Shown piece after piece: positions 9,766-19,010 of a stretch of DNA of 64,000 nt. The position numbers and the translations under genes were made by a program. How positions within the stretch are numbered: position 1 is the first letter of the stretch; every line of letters starts with the position of its first letter. The notes below the pieces were generated by a model. It was not told the origin of the DNA and ran no database searches. It saw only the letters and a list, made by a program, of their open reading frames with translations. The stretch is from Bacteroidaceae bacterium. GTDB lineage: Bacteria; Bacteroidota; Bacteroidia; Bacteroidales; Bacteroidaceae. Where the stretch lies: contig JAFXXQ010000012.1 of the NCBI GenBank assembly GCA_017542145.1, forward strand, positions 1 to 64,000, in the 5' to 3' direction.

Positions 9766-9797
9766 CTTGTTTTTCCGCTCACCTTGCACTACCTTTG
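9766..9797 (+). promoter_or_regulatory. greA promoter
   Basis: CTTG (9766-9769), a 20-nt spacer and TACCTTTG (9790-9797) match the Bacteroidales -33/-7 consensus. The start codon is 113 bp downstream, leaving a leader of roughly 105 nt. Confidence 0.7.
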
Positions 9798-9909
9798 TCG
9801 CCGAAACATGAGAAACTGGGGTTCCGGCATGAAAATGCCGGGATTCTTTTCTTTCGTGTGGAAAAAGAGAGAAAAAAGTATAACTGAATAAAAAAAGAAA
9901 AAGAACACT

Positions 9910-10374
9910 ATGGCTTACATGTCACAAGAAGGGTTCGACCAACTGGTAGCCGAACTAAAAGAACTGGAGACCATCCGCCGTCCTGAAATTGCCCGGCAGA
10001 TTGCCGAAGCCCGCGACAAGGGCGACCTCTCCGAGAATGCCGAATACGATGCCGCCAAGGAGGCACAGGGCATGCTGGAAATGAAAATCAACCAGCTGAA
10101 ACTCACCATCAGCGAGGCGAAAATCATCGATCCGTCGAAAATCAAGACGGATACCGTGCAGGTGCTTACGAAGGTGGAGCTGAAGAACGTGAAGAACAAG
10201 GCCAAGATGACCTACGCCATCGTGCCCGAGAGCGAAGCTAACCTGAAGGCTGGTAAGATTTCTGTCAATACCCCCATCGCTCAAGGCCTTCTCGGCCACA
10301 AGGTGGGCGACGTGGTAACCATTAAAATCCCTGCCGGCTTGCTTGAACTCGAAGTGCTGGGAATCTCCATTTAA
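9910..10374 (+). CDS. greA: Transcription elongation factor GreA
   Basis: The 154-residue product has the usual two-domain GreA layout: an N-terminal coiled coil with the tip acidic region ARDKGDLSENAEYDAAKE, which reaches the RNA polymerase active site to stimulate cleavage of backtracked RNA, and a C-terminal FKBP-like domain ending TPIAQGLLGHKVGDVVTI. Length and start (MAYMSQEGF) fit the family. A HIT gene follows after 96 bp of A/T-rich repeats, possibly co-transcribed. Confidence 0.96.
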   Translation: MAYMSQEGFDQLVAELKELETIRRPEIARQIAEARDKGDLSENAEYDAAKEAQGMLEMKINQLKLTISEAKIIDPSKIKTDTVQVLTKVELKNVKNKAKMTYAIVPESEANLKAGKISVNTPIAQGLLGHKVGDVVTIKIPAGLLELEVLGISI

Positions 10375-10470
10375 TTAAATATGAAGAATGAAGAATAAAT
10401 AGCCATTCTATCGGACAACAGAATACGAGACATTTCATTTTTCATTCTTATTTTTTCATTTTTCTCAACT

Positions 10471-10863
10471 ATGGCATCAATATTCTCACGAATCATTGCA
10501 GGGGAGATTCCCTGCTACAAAATTGCGGAGGACGAGCACAATTTCGCCTTTCTTGACATCAACCCTCTGCAGGAGGGCCACACCCTTTGCATCCCAAAGC
10601 GCGAAGTCGATTATCTCTTCGACCTCAGCGATGAAGAATATGCTTCGCTGACGCTGTTTGCCAAACGCGTAGCAAAGGCCATCGGGGCTGCCATTCCCTG
10701 CCAACGCGTAGGCGTAGCCGTGCTTGGCATGGAAGTTCCGCACGCCCACATCCACCTCGTTCCCCTGCAGAAGGAGAGCGACCTCCTTTTCACCAACCCC
10801 AAGAAACAGCTCTCCCCCGACCAGTTTGCTGACATTGCCCACCGCATTAGCGCCAAGCTATAA
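10471..10863 (+). CDS. HIT family nucleotide hydrolase/transferase
   Basis: The product has 130 residues and the histidine-triad signature HAHIHLVPL near the C-terminus, with the N-terminal SIFSRIIAGEIPCYKIAE typical of Hint/HinT-like proteins. These cytosolic enzymes hydrolyse purine nucleoside phosphoramidates or related dinucleotides; the true substrate cannot be read from sequence. It lies downstream of greA, with a terminator at 10887. Confidence 0.92.
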   Translation: MASIFSRIIAGEIPCYKIAEDEHNFAFLDINPLQEGHTLCIPKREVDYLFDLSDEEYASLTLFAKRVAKAIGAAIPCQRVGVAVLGMEVPHAHIHLVPLQKESDLLFTNPKKQLSPDQFADIAHRISAKL

Positions 10864-10886
10864 CCATTGGGAGTATATTCAGTTAG

Positions 10887-10920
10887 AATAAGGATGGAAC
10901 TTTTTCTATCCTTATTTTAT
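10887..10920 (+). terminator. Rho-independent terminator after the HIT gene
   Basis: AATAAGGAT and ATCCTTATT form a 9-bp stem with a 12-nt loop, followed by TTATTT. It ends the greA-HIT unit. Confidence 0.75.
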
Positions 10921-10978
10921 TTATCGGTTCTATTGTTTCTAAAATAATTCCTACCTTTGCACCCAAAAATCGGAAAAG

Positions 10979-11899
10979 ATGGCGTATATAGGCGAATTGA
11001 TATCAATAGGTGTGGCGTTTTCGTGGACGGCAACGGCGTTGCTGAGCGAATTCGGTTCGAAACGGCTTGGCAACCTGACGTTGAACGTATTGCGCATGGC
11101 GATGGCCCTTGTGTTCTCGCTCGTGCTCTTTGCCGTAGTAACGGGACGTCCGCTACCCGCAGGAGCCTCGCCCGAGGCGGCAGGGTGGATGCTGCTGTCG
11201 GGGCTCGTGGGCTATGTCATCGGCGACTTTTGCCTCTTCCAATGCTACATCATCATCGGCTCGCGCTACGGACAATTGTTCATGACGTTGGCCCCATTGG
11301 CTGCGGCACTAATGGCATGGGTGACGCTGGGGCAGCAGATGAAGCCGATAAGCATCGTGGCCATGTTGGTGACTCTGGCAGGAATCGGCATTTCCGTACT
11401 CGGGCGGGGTGAGCATCACAAAGTATCGCTTCGCCTGCCGTTGAACGGCGTGCTCTTCGCTATCGGGGCTGCCGTCTGCCAAGGCATCGGACTGGTGTTG
11501 AGCAAAATCGGAATGAATCATTTTGAGACAGTAGAAGGCGTGCCGGAATGGCTCGTGCCGTTCAGCGCTAACTTCTTTCGTTGCATCGCAGGGCTCATAG
11601 GCTTCACGCTCCTTCACAAGTTCCGCGACGGATTCGCGCCGCTGCGCAAGGCCATGCACGACCGCAAAGGTCTCACCGCCGCCCTCGCCACTACTATCTT
11701 CGGCCCCTTTATGGGGGTTGGCTTCTCGCTGATGGCCGTGCAGTATACGGCAGCGGGCATCGCCTCCACGTTGATGGCCATGACGCCCATCATCATTCTA
11801 CTGCCCTCGCGCTGGCTCTTCCACCAAAAGATTACTTGGCGAGCCGTCCTCGGCGCCATCATCTCTTTCATCGGCGTAAGCCTCTTCTTCCTCGGTTAA
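10979..11899 (+). CDS. EamA/DMT family transporter
   Basis: The 306-residue product is very hydrophobic, with about ten predicted transmembrane helices in two homologous EamA halves. The second ends with the typical TLMAMTPIIILLPSRWLFHQ and TWRAVLGAIISFIGVSLFF. Drug/metabolite transporters of this type export amino acids, nucleotide precursors or other metabolites; the substrate is unknown. A -7-like TACCTTTG lies at 10952-10959, but no good -33 partner is visible. It is convergent with the DUF3237 gene across a 22-bp repeat array. Confidence 0.88.
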   Translation: MAYIGELISIGVAFSWTATALLSEFGSKRLGNLTLNVLRMAMALVFSLVLFAVVTGRPLPAGASPEAAGWMLLSGLVGYVIGDFCLFQCYIIIGSRYGQLFMTLAPLAAALMAWVTLGQQMKPISIVAMLVTLAGIGISVLGRGEHHKVSLRLPLNGVLFAIGAAVCQGIGLVLSKIGMNHFETVEGVPEWLVPFSANFFRCIAGLIGFTLLHKFRDGFAPLRKAMHDRKGLTAALATTIFGPFMGVGFSLMAVQYTAAGIASTLMAMTPIIILLPSRWLFHQKITWRAVLGAIISFIGVSLFFLG

Positions 11900-11978
11900 T
11901 GGGAAGGAAATAATAATTGTGGAGAAGGAGTCTGCAAAAACGGGTAAATCCACACTAATAGAAGAGGTTATCATTGCA

Positions 11979-12076
11979 TTCGACGGCGTTGCCATCGTAC
12001 CAACGCGTTGTGCAACGTGTATCAACGCGTTGAGCCACGTGTACCAACGCGTTGAGCCACGTGTATCAACGCGTTG
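11979..12076. repeat. 22-bp-period array of CAACGCGTTG palindromes
   Basis: The perfect palindrome CAACGCGTTG occurs at 12001, 12023, 12045 and 12067, exactly 22 bp apart, with GAGCCACGTGTA(C/T)-type linkers. A decayed unit (CGACGGCGTTG) precedes it at 11981. The outer edges GTAC...GTAC make the whole array an inverted repeat. It fills the gap between convergent genes, so it could also act as a structured transcript end. Confidence 0.9.
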
Positions 12077-12087
12077 GTACACCTAAA

Positions 12088-12612
12088 TTATTTGACGCGC
12101 CAGACGTTGAGGACTATGCCCTGAAAACCGGTTGAGAATGTGGGGGCACAAAGGAACAAGGAGTTATTCAGCCAACCGTATTTACTATCGGCAGGGGCTT
12201 CGAACTGGGGTGCGGCTCGGAAATAGAACGTGGGCCTTCCATCGGCATCCTTGCCGTTGGCGATAATGCCGCGATTGCGGACGTGGATGTAGATACCGTC
12301 GTCGGTCTTAATGCAGTAGATGGCTTCAAGTTCTGTACGTCCCTCGGCGTTCAACTGGTAGTCGGCACCCCCGTTCACGATGGTTCCCCTCAACTGCGGG
12401 CCCTCGAAGGTGCCGCCCGTAATGGGTATTATCGTACGACGGCCGTGTTGCGTATTGTCGATACCATACGCCTCGCCGAGCGTCACCTTCAGTTGCATGG
12501 CAAACTCGAGTTCAGGAGCTTCGGGAACATTGTTCTGCGCGCTGACGTTTAGCGTAAAGGCTGCCAACAAGGCAAAAAAGAAAAATGAGGGTTGAAAAAG
12601 CCGTCTTTTCAT
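12088..12612 (-). CDS. Secreted DUF3237 domain protein
   Basis: The product has 174 residues. A signal peptide ends NVSA-Q near residue 25. The remainder (ELEFAMQLKVTLGEAYGI, GRRTIIPITGGTFEGPQLRG, GGADYQLNAEGRTELEAIY) matches the DUF3237 beta-barrel family, whose function is not established. Its ATG overlaps the stop of the upstream protease gene by 4 nt (ATGA), so the two are translationally coupled at the end of the parE operon. Confidence 0.85.
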   Translation of the reverse strand: MKRRLFQPSFFFFALLAAFTLNVSAQNNVPEAPELEFAMQLKVTLGEAYGIDNTQHGRRTIIPITGGTFEGPQLRGTIVNGGADYQLNAEGRTELEAIYCIKTDDGIYIHVRNRGIIANGKDADGRPTFYFRAAPQFEAPADSKYGWLNNSLFLCAPTFSTGFQGIVLNVWRVK

Positions 12613-14192
12613 AGGGATATATTCTTGTTCAAGTAATCCAACGCGGCGCGGACGCTCTCGTTGGTGGTATTGATGATTTCGAAATAATTACTCATCTCCC
12701 AGAGGTCGCGGGCGATAAGAGCCTTCAGCTGGGTGCGCAGCAAGGGGAGCGAGGCACGATAGGCTTCCTCGTCGAACTTCACCTTTGCTTCCTCGGCCTT
12801 TTTCAAAACGACGTCAAGCATCTCATCCGTCACCTCGAACTGCTTCTCGAATTTGGCAAACGTAGGATATTTCTTCTCCCATTGCTTGCGGTAATTGTCG
12901 ATAAAGTAGAGGTTGGCCTGATTGATGACGCCCTTGGCGACAAGTTCGCGATGGTATTTGGTATAGCTGATAGTATCAATAGGCACGAAACAGTCGGGCA
13001 TGATGCCGCCGCCACCATAGACGGTGCGGCCCAGCACCTTCGTGGCGTATTTCAGCGAGTCAGGGAAATGGATGCTGTCGGCGCTGGACATCTCGCCCTT
13101 GTTAAAGCGATTGAGGAGGTCTTTCTGGTAATCAGTACCCTCGCCGTAGGGTTTCTGCACACAGCGTCCGCTGGGCGTATAGTAATGGGCGACGGTGAGG
13201 CGTATCATTGAGCCGTCAGGGAAGGGAATGGGACGTTGCACAAGTCCCTTTCCGAACGAGCGACGTCCGACGACGTAGCCGCGATCCCAATCCTGTATAG
13301 CACCTGTGACAATTTCAGAAGCGGAAGCAGAGTACTCGTTGACGAGCACCACGAGGCGTCCCTTGCGGAAGCGCCCTCCTCCTGGAGCTTCGAACTCCTG
13401 ACGCGGCACACGGCGTCCCTCGGTATAGACGATGAGCTGCCCTGCCTCCAGGAATTCGTTAGCGATATCAACGGCAGCCTGCAGGTAGCCGCCCCCATTG
13501 TCCTGAAGGTCGAGGATGAGGTCTTGCATCCCCCTCTTCTGCAGTTTGTCCATAGCGTCAACCACTTCGTCGTGCGAAGTCTGACCGAAGCTGCCCAGAC
13601 GGATGTAGCCAATTTTCGGGGCAATCATATAGGCAGCCTCAAGAGTATTGACTGGAATCTTGTCGCGTGTAACGACAAACGTCATCGGCTCCTTCACTCC
13701 ACGCCGCACAACGCCTAGCCGGGCTTCGGTGCCCTTAGGCCCGCGCAGCCGCTTCATTATATCCTCGCGCGACATCTTTACGCCGGCAATAGCTGTATCG
13801 TTGACGGAGATGATACGATCACCCGCCAGAATGCCCACCCGCTGCGAAGGGCCACCTGAGACGGTTTGAATAACCAACAGCGTATCCTCAGCAATATTGA
13901 ACTGCACGCCGATGCCCTCGAAATTTCCTTGCAGGGGCTCGTTGAGTTTCTTCACTTCCTCAGCATTGTTATAGGTGGAATGTGGATCGAGTTCTTTCAA
14001 CATGGCGCTGATGCCGGCCTCGACCAACTTGTCTTCGTCCACGTCATCGACGTAGAGACTGGTGATGGCACCCTCGGCCATGATAAGCTTACGCATCTGG
14101 CCCATATTGACCTCGATGCTCTGCGCCACACAAGGAATGACGAATGAAAAATGAAGGATGAAAAATAAAACGACAAGAAGGGAACGCTTCAT
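12609..14192 (-). CDS. S41 family C-terminal processing peptidase
   Basis: The product has 527 residues. A signal peptide (ending PCVAQ) precedes a PDZ domain at about 85-170 (GIGVQFNIAEDTLLVIQTV, AGDRIISVNDTAI) and the S41 protease core at about 190-380. The Ser/Lys dyad context is present: VNEYSASASEIVTGAIQDW and RRSFGKGLVQ. CtpA-type enzymes trim or degrade periplasmic proteins. A C-terminal helical extension (about 410-527) is usual in Bacteroidetes members. The stop overlaps the DUF3237 start, and coaD ends 5 nt upstream. The hydrophobic signal peptide is partly encoded by a dispersed A/T repeat. Confidence 0.93.
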   Translation of the reverse strand: MKRSLLVVLFFILHFSFVIPCVAQSIEVNMGQMRKLIMAEGAITSLYVDDVDEDKLVEAGISAMLKELDPHSTYNNAEEVKKLNEPLQGNFEGIGVQFNIAEDTLLVIQTVSGGPSQRVGILAGDRIISVNDTAIAGVKMSREDIMKRLRGPKGTEARLGVVRRGVKEPMTFVVTRDKIPVNTLEAAYMIAPKIGYIRLGSFGQTSHDEVVDAMDKLQKRGMQDLILDLQDNGGGYLQAAVDIANEFLEAGQLIVYTEGRRVPRQEFEAPGGGRFRKGRLVVLVNEYSASASEIVTGAIQDWDRGYVVGRRSFGKGLVQRPIPFPDGSMIRLTVAHYYTPSGRCVQKPYGEGTDYQKDLLNRFNKGEMSSADSIHFPDSLKYATKVLGRTVYGGGGIMPDCFVPIDTISYTKYHRELVAKGVINQANLYFIDNYRKQWEKKYPTFAKFEKQFEVTDEMLDVVLKKAEEAKVKFDEEAYRASLPLLRTQLKALIARDLWEMSNYFEIINTTNESVRAALDYLNKNISL

Positions 14193-14197
14193 GGGGA

Positions 14198-14638
14198 TCA
14201 GGAATTAGGAAGGAATTCGTCAACGGGTTTACCAAGATGGATAAGCTCGCGCACCATGCTACTGCTGACATAGGCCAACTCAGGACTGCTGAAGAGAAGT
14301 ACCGTCTCGATGCCTGTAAGGTGGCGGTTGATGTCGGCCATGTTGCGCTCGTACTCAAAGTCGGAGATGCTGCGCACACCACGGAGAATGAATCCAGCCC
14401 CCACTTTTCTGGCGAAGTCGGTAGTCAGTCCGTCATAGGCAGCTACGCTGACGCGTGGCTCGCCCTCGAATAGCTGGCGGATAGTATTCAGACGATCCTC
14501 AAGCTCCGTCAGCGTATGCTTTTGTTCGTTCACACCCACAGCGATAACAATCTCGTCGGTGAACGTCAGCCCACGCTTTACAATATCAAAATGCCCCACC
14601 GTAAAGGGGTCAAAGGTACCAGGAAAAACAGCTTTCAC
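14198..14638 (-). CDS. coaD: Phosphopantetheine adenylyltransferase
   Basis: The 146-residue product catalyses the penultimate step of coenzyme A synthesis (4'-phosphopantetheine + ATP to dephospho-CoA). The nucleotidyltransferase signature GTFDPFTVGHFDIV is at the N-terminus, and the second motif YVSSSMVREL sits near the C-terminus. The length is slightly short of the usual 150-165 but complete. It lies between parE (22 nt upstream) and the S41 protease (5 nt downstream) in one operon. Confidence 0.96.
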   Translation of the reverse strand: MKAVFPGTFDPFTVGHFDIVKRGLTFTDEIVIAVGVNEQKHTLTELEDRLNTIRQLFEGEPRVSVAAYDGLTTDFARKVGAGFILRGVRSISDFEYERNMADINRHLTGIETVLLFSSPELAYVSSSMVRELIHLGKPVDEFLPNS

Positions 14639-14660
14639 TTTTTTAATTAAAAATTAGGAA

Positions 14661-16610
14661 TTAATAGTCTTCCTCTTCCTCGGGTTTGTCTTCTTCGATG
14701 ACGAGGTTGTCGATAATAAAGTTCTGGCGTTCCATAGTGTTCTTGCCCATGTAGAACTCCAGCAGTTCCATCACAGCATCGTTCTTCTGCAGGGAGACGT
14801 GCTCCAGACGCATATCTTTGCCGATGAAATGGCGGAATTCGTCGGGCGAGATTTCGCCAAGACCTTTGAAACGGGTGATTTCGGGATTGGGACTGAGACG
14901 ACGGATGGCATCCAGACGCTCCTCCTCACTATAGCAATAGGTGGTGATGAAATCGCTGTGAGGGTCGGCATCGGGGAAATTCTCAGCCTTGTAGCCTTTG
15001 ATGGATTTCTTCTTGTTGCGCACGCGGAAGAGCGGCGTCTGAAGAATATAGACGTGGCCCTTTTTGATGAGGTCAGGGAAGAATTGCAGGAAGAAGGTAA
15101 TCATGAGCAAGCGGATGTGCATGCCATCGACATCAGCATCAGTTGCCACGATGACCTTGTTGTAGCGCAGCCCTTCCAGCCCGTCCTCGATGTTGAGCGC
15201 GGCTTGCAGCAGGTTAAACTCCTCATTCTCATAAACGACTTTCTTCGTGAGTCCGAAGGAGTTGAGCGGCTTGCCTCGCAGACTGAAGACTGCCTGTGTG
15301 TTGACGTCGCGGCTTTTGGTAATGCTGCCGCTGGCGCTGTCGCCCTCGGTAATGAAGATGCAGCTCTCCTCGCCCTGTTCGCCCTTCACGTCGTTGAGGT
15401 GGAAGCGGCAGTCGCGCAGCTTACGGTTGTGCATATTCACCTTCTTTGCCCGCTCACGTGCCAGCTTGGTAACACCAGCAATGGCTTTGCGCTCCTTTTC
15501 CGAGTCCAGAATCTTCTGTAGCATGCTGTCTGCCGTCTCGGGGTTGCGATGGAGGAAATTGTCAGCCTCCGTCTTAATGAAATCGCCCACGAATTTATTG
15601 AGACTCATGCCTCCATTCGGCGACATGGTGGTGGAGCCGAGCTTCACCTTCGTCTGGCTCTCAAAGACGGGTTCCTCGACGTTAATGGCTATGGCCGCCA
15701 CCATACCGCTGCGGATGTCGGAGGATTCGAAGGGTTTGTTGAAAAATTCCTTGATGGTGCGAGCGATGTGCTCCTTGAAAGCGCTTTGGTGGGTTCCGCC
15801 CTGCGTAGTATGCTGTCCGTTAACAAAGGAGTAGTACTCCTCACCGTATTGGTTGGTGTGGGTGAAGGCGATTTCGATATCCTCACCCTTAAGGTGGACG
15901 ATGGGATAGAGGGCTTCGGACGTCATGCGGTCGCTCAACAAGTCAACAAGGCCGTTGCGGGATAGGATGCGGCGGCCGTTGTACATGATGATAAGGCCGG
16001 TGTTCAGATAGGTGTAGTTGCGGAGCATGGTCTCCACAATAGCCGGCTGAAAGGAGAAATTGGTGAAGATGGTGTCATCGGGCTCAAAGATGATGATGGT
16101 GCCGTTCTCGTCGGAAGTTTTTTCGGTGATGTCGTTCACCAGTTGGCCTCGCTCGAAGGTAACAGCACGCATGATTCCATCGCGGTAGCTACGAGCCTCA
16201 AACTTGATGCTGAGGGCGTTGACAGCCTTGGCACCCACGCCGTTCAGTCCGACACTTTTCTTGAACACCCGGTTGTCGTATTTACCGCCGGTATTGAGTT
16301 GGCTGACGGCTTCGACGAGCTTACCCTGCGGAATGCCGCGTCCATAGTCACGGACGCTTACGCGGCGGTTGTCGGTAATTTCCACCTCAATGCGCTTGCC
16401 GGCATTCATCTTGAATTCATCGATGCTATTATCGATTATTTCCTTCAGCAACACGTAGATGCCGTCGTCGCTCTGCGAACCATCACCCAGCTTGCCGATG
16501 TACATACCCGGTCGGGTACGCACATGCTCCATGTCACTCAGGTGCCGGATTATGGCATCCGAGTATTCCACCTGCGTTTCAGGGCTGTTCTGTATCTGTT
16601 CCTCTGCCAA
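14661..16610 (-). CDS. parE: DNA topoisomerase IV subunit B
   Basis: The 649-residue product is a type IIA topoisomerase ATPase subunit. The GHKL ATPase motifs are present ([34 protein letters not shown]), then the transducer domain, then TOPRIM with EGDSASGS and [15 protein letters not shown] rather than the SAGGS typical of GyrB, and the short length, favour ParE over GyrB. It should pair with ParC to decatenate chromosomes; parC is not in the window. It is the second gene of an operon that starts at the acetyltransferase, 24 nt upstream. Confidence 0.92.
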   Translation of the reverse strand: MAEEQIQNSPETQVEYSDAIIRHLSDMEHVRTRPGMYIGKLGDGSQSDDGIYVLLKEIIDNSIDEFKMNAGKRIEVEITDNRRVSVRDYGRGIPQGKLVEAVSQLNTGGKYDNRVFKKSVGLNGVGAKAVNALSIKFEARSYRDGIMRAVTFERGQLVNDITEKTSDENGTIIIFEPDDTIFTNFSFQPAIVETMLRNYTYLNTGLIIMYNGRRILSRNGLVDLLSDRMTSEALYPIVHLKGEDIEIAFTHTNQYGEEYYSFVNGQHTTQGGTHQSAFKEHIARTIKEFFNKPFESSDIRSGMVAAIAINVEEPVFESQTKVKLGSTTMSPNGGMSLNKFVGDFIKTEADNFLHRNPETADSMLQKILDSEKERKAIAGVTKLARERAKKVNMHNRKLRDCRFHLNDVKGEQGEESCIFITEGDSASGSITKSRDVNTQAVFSLRGKPLNSFGLTKKVVYENEEFNLLQAALNIEDGLEGLRYNKVIVATDADVDGMHIRLLMITFFLQFFPDLIKKGHVYILQTPLFRVRNKKKSIKGYKAENFPDADPHSDFITTYCYSEEERLDAIRRLSPNPEITRFKGLGEISPDEFRHFIGKDMRLEHVSLQKNDAVMELLEFYMGKNTMERQNFIIDNLVIEEDKPEEEEDY

Positions 16611-16634
16611 TTCCTATCCTTTTTTCCTCGTTTA

Positions 16635-17771
16635 TTAGATTTCTTTCACCCAGCAGCGGCGGCGCTTGTGCTGAACATGATCGAAGTAATCCCATTGGCT
16701 CTGCACCTTGGCGTTTGTCTCCAGCTCGGGATTACTCTCGGCATAGCGGTATCCCAGCCGCTTGTAGGTGGGGATGAGGTCGGCAATAATCAAAGCGTTG
16801 ACTCCCTTTCCCTGATACTCAGGCTTGACGGCCACCAGCAGCAGATCGGTATTCTTCGGACGTCGTACAAACAGCGTCCAAGCCAACGGCAGGTAGCCCC
16901 AGAAGCGGCGAGCGCCACGTCCTCGGCGCAGGGCACGGCTGAGCGAAGGCATCATAATGCCCACTCCAACGAGGGTTTCATTCTCATCAAAGACCAGAGG
17001 GATAAGTCGTAAATCGACAATGCCCAGATAAGCCTTGATGTACTGGTCTATCTGACGTTCACTCAATCGCGAGAAACCGTAGAGCGGCATGTAAGCCTCG
17101 TTGATGACATGGAATATCTCCTGTCCGAGCTCCACTTTCAATTTCTTACGAGAGGTGTATTTGCGCACGTGGAGATGATAACGGCTCTGCACGATGTCGC
17201 AAACCCGCTGGAACTTCTCCGGTACCTCCTTGGGCGGGAAAATCTTGTACTCTACCCAGTCGGCTCCTTTTGTAAACCCCAACTTCTCCATGTGGCGGGG
17301 ATAGTAGTCGTAGTTATAGTGGGCGGCCATCGTACCCAACTGGTCGAAGCCCTCGATGAGCATACCTTCGCGGTCGAAATCCGTGAAGCCCAGCGGCCCT
17401 TCTATTTCCTTCATGCCACGCTCCCTGCCCCATTGGATGACGGCATCTATCAGAGCTCGTGACACTTCCTCATCGTCCACGAAGTCAATCCACCCGAAGC
17501 GGACCGACTGCTTGTTCCATGTCTCGTTTGCACGATGGTTGATGATGCCGACAATGCGTCCTACAGGCTTCTTTCCCTTGTAGGCCATGAAAAACTGCGC
17601 CTCGCAGAAATCGTAGGCGGCATTACGGCTGGGCATGAAGACACTCATCAAGTCGTCAAACATCTCTGGCACGGCATATTTGCTATGTCGGTAGAGTTTG
17701 TAATTGAAGACGATGAACTTCCTGAGGTCTTTCTTCGAGGCATTTGAAATCGTTCTGATGGTTACTGCCAT
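16635..17771 (-). CDS. GNAT-fold N-acetyltransferase-like protein
   Basis: The 378-residue product belongs to a conserved Bacteroidetes family with a GNAT domain. Features include GRIVGIINHRANE in the N-terminal half, MKEIEGPLGFTDFDREGMLIEGF in the middle, and the acyl-CoA-type VKPEYQGKGVNALIIADLIP at about 315-335. The substrate is unknown. It is the first gene of the parE operon and has a strong promoter 23 bp upstream of its start. The link to topoisomerase IV may be no more than co-transcription. Confidence 0.8.
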   Translation of the reverse strand: MAVTIRTISNASKKDLRKFIVFNYKLYRHSKYAVPEMFDDLMSVFMPSRNAAYDFCEAQFFMAYKGKKPVGRIVGIINHRANETWNKQSVRFGWIDFVDDEEVSRALIDAVIQWGRERGMKEIEGPLGFTDFDREGMLIEGFDQLGTMAAHYNYDYYPRHMEKLGFTKGADWVEYKIFPPKEVPEKFQRVCDIVQSRYHLHVRKYTSRKKLKVELGQEIFHVINEAYMPLYGFSRLSERQIDQYIKAYLGIVDLRLIPLVFDENETLVGVGIMMPSLSRALRRGRGARRFWGYLPLAWTLFVRRPKNTDLLLVAVKPEYQGKGVNALIIADLIPTYKRLGYRYAESNPELETNAKVQSQWDYFDHVQHKRRRCWVKEI

Positions 17772-17793
17772 AATCCGTTCTTTTTTGTGTCTG

Positions 17794-17825
17794 CAAAGGT
17801 AGAGTGAAGCGAGCGAAAAAGCAAA
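17794..17825 (-). promoter_or_regulatory. Promoter of the acetyltransferase-parE-coaD-protease operon
   Basis: On the minus strand TTTG, a 20-nt spacer and TACCTTTG match the Bacteroidales consensus perfectly. The -7 box ends 22 bp from the first start codon. Confidence 0.85.
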
Positions 17826-17844
17826 TTTTTTAGCATAAAACCGT

Positions 17845-19002
17845 TCATTTTTGCACTTTCCGGCAGCGGACGAGCAACTTCTTGCGGTTTAACGTCGTTG
17901 TAGCGAAGAGATAGTCCTCGCCGCCTTCGGCCAGATGAAGGCGACGGCGAAGCCCCTCCACACTATCGGGGAAGTTGCGGACAGCCAGGTTAGCCTTTCG
18001 AATATCACCTAGCTTTTCCTTCAGCTCCTGCTTGCCGAAACCCGATAGCCCGACGACTTCAAATGTCCGTCCCGGGAAGTCATCACAGAGGACATCAGAG
18101 GTGTAGAGATGAGTATTCCTGTGCAGCTTACGCAGGTTATAGCGCACGGCGGGTAACTTGAAACAGCCCGCTTTCAGCAACGACGCGTTGGGTTCATAGA
18201 GCCAGCGCCCGACCTCGTCGGCATACGTGGGCTGGCATGTCTGCTCTTCCGTGGGGGTGAACGTGAAGTCACTCTCCACGCTCCCGTCGCTCCGCAGGTT
18301 GACGGCATGAACGACAGGCACGTCCAAAGTCAAGAAGAGAAGTTCCTTACATTCGTTCTGCACGCTCACCACGTGTACCTCTTGCATCGATGTGAGCTGG
18401 CGGAGCGCCAAGCTGATATCGAGCATGGGCGAGCACTTCACCATCACGCGGCGGGCATGGCACAGCAGCAGGGACTCCAACGCCACCACATCGGGGTCGC
18501 AGTCGGCAAGCGACACCATCTTCCGCCCTGCCGTATCGCGCCGTGCAGGGTCAAGGTAAATCCAGTCCTGCAGGGGAAGCTGCTCCAATACCGCGCGAGC
18601 CTCTCCGTTCACCGTCCGGATCTGATGCAGCCCCAACGCCGCGAAGTTCGATGCGGCAATATCGCAAAGCGTCGCGTTACGCTCTACATACGTCACCTCG
18701 TCAAAGGCCGGAGCCATAAAGGCGCTGTCCACGCCGAAACCACCCGTCAAATCCGTCAGGCTTAAGGAACGGGCCATCAGGCCTGCCTTGTATCGGGCTG
18801 TAGCCTCGCTGGAACATTGCTCCATCGCCAGACGCGGGGGGTAGACGATGTCGTCGCACGTCGCCCACGTAGGCAGCTTGTGCCGTGCCGTACGCCAGCC
18901 CTCTATTTGCTGGACAGCCCGTGCGACATCAACTCCTGCCGGGGCATGCCCCAGCAGGAGTCGCTGTAAGTCGTCCTCGCGATGGGCGAGGGCAAACATC
19001 AT
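17845..19002 (-). CDS. SAM-dependent methyltransferase with THUMP-like domain
   Basis: The product has 385 residues from the chosen ATG at 19002. A longer frame continues upstream but would overlap aqpZ; the ATG at 19002 is preceded by an AGAAGGA-like RBS and lies 8 nt after the aqpZ stop. Rossmann motif I is DLTGGFGVDSAF, with VERN after strand 2 and LDPARRD as motif IV. The C-terminal part (RYNLRKLHRNTHLYTSDVL, VVGLSGFGKQELKEKLG) matches the THUMP-like domain of this family, suggesting an RNA substrate. Function otherwise unknown. Confidence 0.8.
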   Translation of the reverse strand: MMFALAHREDDLQRLLLGHAPAGVDVARAVQQIEGWRTARHKLPTWATCDDIVYPPRLAMEQCSSEATARYKAGLMARSLSLTDLTGGFGVDSAFMAPAFDEVTYVERNATLCDIAASNFAALGLHQIRTVNGEARAVLEQLPLQDWIYLDPARRDTAGRKMVSLADCDPDVVALESLLLCHARRVMVKCSPMLDISLALRQLTSMQEVHVVSVQNECKELLFLTLDVPVVHAVNLRSDGSVESDFTFTPTEEQTCQPTYADEVGRWLYEPNASLLKAGCFKLPAVRYNLRKLHRNTHLYTSDVLCDDFPGRTFEVVGLSGFGKQELKEKLGDIRKANLAVRNFPDSVEGLRRRLHLAEGGEDYLFATTTLNRKKLLVRCRKVQK

Positions 19003-19010
19003 GGTTTCAC

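Noticed and set aside
9580..9891. Short open frame over the repeat modules before greA
   Set aside because: The peptide simply reflects the tandem DNA repeat (LPLTGFSPVL repeated) and lies across a promoter; no sign of selection for protein.
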